Shown piece after piece: positions 61,876 through 64,000 of a stretch of 64,000 nt of DNA; the first letter of the stretch is position 1; each line of letters begins with the position of its first letter. The position numbers and the translations under genes are program-made. Source of the DNA: Pseudomonas tumuqii (GTDB lineage: Bacteria; Pseudomonadota; Gammaproteobacteria; Pseudomonadales; Pseudomonadaceae). The notes below the pieces were generated by a model. That model worked only from the letters and a program-made list of their open reading frames with translations, was not told the origin of the DNA and made no database searches. Location of the stretch: positions 1 through 64,000 of the forward strand of contig NZ_JAAOJA010000008.1 in NCBI RefSeq assembly GCF_013184545.1, in the 5' to 3' direction.

Positions 61876-63294
61876 ATGCTCACGTCTCCCGCCAAACAGC
61901 ACTTCGCCGGCCGCCTGGTCATGCTCGGCTTCGGCTGCATCGGCCAGGGGGTATTGCCGCTCTTGCTGCGTCATATTGACCTCAGGCCCGAACAACTGCT
62001 GATCATCAGCGCCGATCACTGGGAGCTGCCGCTGGCCCGTGAGCACGGGGTCACCCTGGTGCATTTCGAGTTGACCCGGGACAACTATCGACAGGTGCTG
62101 GAGCCACGGCTCGCCGCGGGTGACTTTTTGCTCAATCTCTCGGTCGATGTCTCCAGCCTGGCGCTGATCAGCCTGTGCCGCGAGTGTGGCGCGCTGTACC
62201 TGGACACCTGCACGGAACCCTGGGCCGGCGGTTATGACGCCCCGTCGCTGCCGCTCTCGCAACGCTCCAACTACGCCCTGCGCGAAGCCGTTCTGACCCT
62301 GCGTGGCAAGCGCGGGAAAAGCCCCACGGCGGTACTTACCCATGGCGCCAATCCCGGCCTGATTTCCCATCTGCTCAAGCAGGCGTTGCTCGAACTGGCC
62401 GCCGACAGTGATCTGGTCGCCGCGCCGCCGACCTCGCGCGAGGACTGGGCGCGGCTGGCGCAAACGCTTGGCGTACGCAGTATCCATATCGCCGAACGCG
62501 ACTCGCAGTTCGGCCTGGAACCCAAGGCCGCTGGCGAGTTCGTCAATACCTGGTCGGTGCGCGGATTTCTCAGTGAGGCCTGTCAACCGGCCGAACTGGG
62601 CTGGGGCAGTCATGAGCGCTACTTCCCCGCAGACGCCGCGCGGCATGCTTTCGGCTGTCAGGCCGCCCTCTACCTGAGCCGTCCCGGCGCGGCCACCCGG
62701 GTGCGCAGTTGGACGCCGCTGGCCGGGGCGCAGCTGGCTTTTCTTATCTCCCACAGCGAATCCATTGCCATCGCCGACTATTTGACCCTCGGCGACCCGC
62801 ACGCGCCCGAGTACCGCCCCACGGTGCTCTATGCCTATCACCCCTGCGACGCGGCGGTGCTCTCGCTGCATGAACTGGCTGGGCGCAACTGGCATGCACA
62901 GCAGCGTCAGCGTTTGCTCGAAGAGGACATCAGCGACGGCGTGGATGCTCTCGGCGTGCTGCTCATGGGCCACCCGCGCGGCGCCTACTGGTACGGCTCG
63001 CGCCTGAGCATCCAGCAGGCCCGGGCGCTGTGCCCGGAGAACAATGCCACCAGCCTGCAGGTCACCAGCGCGGTGATGGCCGGGGTGATCTGGGCCATCC
63101 AGCACCCCAGGCGCGGCATCGTCGAGCCGGACGAAATGCCCCACGCGGCGATTCTGCAGCTGTGTCGGCCCTATCTCGGCGAGGTTGGCGGGGTGTACAG
63201 CGACTGGACCCCACTGGAGCACCACCGCGGCCTGTTCCCCGCGGATCTCGACTTCGACGATCCCTGGCAATTCAAGAATTTCCGCGCCCCGTGA
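61876..63294 (+). CDS. Homospermidine synthase
   Basis: 472 residues of the homospermidine synthase/saccharopine dehydrogenase-like family: MLGFGCIGQGVLPLLLRHID gives the NAD-binding motif (GFGCIGQG, about 18-25), and LDTCTEPWAGGYDAP, THGANPGLISHLLKQALLEL, and HPRGAYWYGSRLS are family-typical. The enzyme makes homospermidine from putrescine (or spermidine) with NAD. GGAG precedes ATG 61876. The downstream Mut7-C gene starts 16 bases after the stop and may be co-transcribed. Confidence 0.92.
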   Translation: MLTSPAKQHFAGRLVMLGFGCIGQGVLPLLLRHIDLRPEQLLIISADHWELPLAREHGVTLVHFELTRDNYRQVLEPRLAAGDFLLNLSVDVSSLALISLCRECGALYLDTCTEPWAGGYDAPSLPLSQRSNYALREAVLTLRGKRGKSPTAVLTHGANPGLISHLLKQALLELAADSDLVAAPPTSREDWARLAQTLGVRSIHIAERDSQFGLEPKAAGEFVNTWSVRGFLSEACQPAELGWGSHERYFPADAARHAFGCQAALYLSRPGAATRVRSWTPLAGAQLAFLISHSESIAIADYLTLGDPHAPEYRPTVLYAYHPCDAAVLSLHELAGRNWHAQQRQRLLEEDISDGVDALGVLLMGHPRGAYWYGSRLSIQQARALCPENNATSLQVTSAVMAGVIWAIQHPRRGIVEPDEMPHAAILQLCRPYLGEVGGVYSDWTPLEHHRGLFPADLDFDDPWQFKNFRAP

Positions 63295-63310
63295 GGGCTA
63301 TGCTTGAGTC

Positions 63311-64000
63311 ATGGTCCGCGCCACTTTTCGCTTCTACGAGGAGCTCAACGACTTCCTGCCGGCCGAGCGCCGGCGCCGGGAGTTCGACTGCGTTTGTGCC
63401 CGCGCGGCCACCACCAAGCACATGATCGAGGCCCTTGGCGTGCCCCACACCGAGGTCGAGCTGCTGCTGGTCAACGGCGAGTCGGTTGGCTTCGAGCGGT
63501 TATTGGCGGACGGCGACCGGGTGGCGGTCTACCCCAAGTTCGAACGTCTGGACATCAGCTCCCTGCTCAAGGTCCGTGAGCAGCCGCTGCGGGCCTTGCG
63601 CTTCATCGCCGATGCCCACCTCGGCGGTTTGGCCCACCTGCTGCGCATGGCCGGTTTCGACACGCTCTACGACAATCACTTCGACGATCTGCAGATCGCC
63701 GAAATAGCCGCGCGCGAGAAGCGCATCGTGCTGACCCGCGACCGCGAATTGCTCAAGCGCCGGCTGGTCAGTCACGGCTGCTACGTGCATGCGCGCAAGT
63801 CCGCCGAGCAGTTGCGCGAGCTGTGCCAGCGGCTCGACCTGGCGCCCAGCATCAAGCCGTTCAGCCGCTGCCTGCATTGCAACCTGCCGTTGCACGGCAT
63901 CGATGCACAAGAAACCCGCGAGCGCTTGCCCAGCCGCATCGGCTACAGCTATTCGCAGTTCATGCATTGCCATGGCTGCGGCCGCCTGTACTGGCAAGGC
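63311..64000 (+). CDS. Mut7-C RNase-domain protein with N-terminal ubiquitin-like domain (3' partial)
   Basis: The first 230 residues up to the window end. An N-terminal ubiquitin/ThiS-like part (RATFRFYEELNDFLPAERRR to VAVYPKFERL, about 3-78) is followed by the Mut7-C PIN-like domain (LRFIADAHLGGLAHLLRMAG, DNHFDDLQIAEIAAREKRIV, LTRDRELLKRR) with conserved acidic residues, and zinc-binding CxxC pairs (RCLHCNLPL, MHCHGCGRLYW). The protein is nearly complete at the window end. Its role as a nuclease is predicted only. Confidence 0.9.
   Translation, partial: MVRATFRFYEELNDFLPAERRRREFDCVCARAATTKHMIEALGVPHTEVELLLVNGESVGFERLLADGDRVAVYPKFERLDISSLLKVREQPLRALRFIADAHLGGLAHLLRMAGFDTLYDNHFDDLQIAEIAAREKRIVLTRDRELLKRRLVSHGCYVHARKSAEQLRELCQRLDLAPSIKPFSRCLHCNLPLHGIDAQETRERLPSRIGYSYSQFMHCHGCGRLYWQG

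Overview
The window looks like a Pseudomonas chromosome. The order gacA-uvrC-pgsA followed by tRNA-Gly, tRNA-Cys and tRNA-Leu is the usual one in that genus, codon use is GC-rich, and galU, glutathione reductase, paired transglutaminase/ATP-grasp operons and a homospermidine synthase gene fit the same picture. All functional calls come from reading the translations; no database search was run.

Layout. 1-3690: the 5' end of an IS5-type element interrupts the first codons of gacA; uvrC, pgsA, three tRNAs and two terminators follow. 4121-14312: two convergent operons, each with transglutaminase-like, circularly permuted ATP-grasp and alpha-E proteins, fused differently. 14680-21165: a CheB-CheR-PAS fusion and a PAS-GGDEF-EAL protein, probably one signalling unit. 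21350-24754: galU, a VOC protein, gor and a TRIC-type channel. 24843-25796: decayed helicase and integrase pieces mark the start of an accessory region.

25882-42700 is accessory: GFA protein, LysR regulators, two exported alpha/beta hydrolases, an IS3 remnant, gene fragments, and a stress block. The block contains a periplasmic cupin, a thioredoxin-like protein, Ohr, an HvfA-HvfB-HvfC-type RiPP metallophore locus whose precursor also carries EF-hands, a DoxX protein, a two-component system, a DUF2790 protein and a CcdA-thioredoxin fusion. A direct repeat GTATCC-N4-GTATCC lies near four of these units, which suggests one regulon run by the local OmpR-type regulator. A secreted 13-residue-repeat peptide gene with an internal stop closes the block.

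42855-50843 is a redox/detoxification cluster: nitronate monooxygenase, an SDR without the usual catalytic Tyr, a PLP deaminase-like enzyme, FrnE-like and DsbA-like proteins (the latter frameshifted), a flavodoxin-fold protein, a tautomerase and a quinone reductase-like enzyme, with a LysR regulator. Its promoter region is duplicated 5 kb away. 50917-57995 holds a second IS3 remnant and a complete short-chain PHA (polyhydroxybutyrate) system: phaR, phasin, AraC-type regulator, phaB, phaA, phaC, with apparent PhaR operators. 58420-64000 returns to ordinary genes: VKOR-thioredoxin protein, FNR-box-linked universal stress protein, MgtE-like transporter, homospermidine synthase and a 3'-truncated Mut7-C protein.
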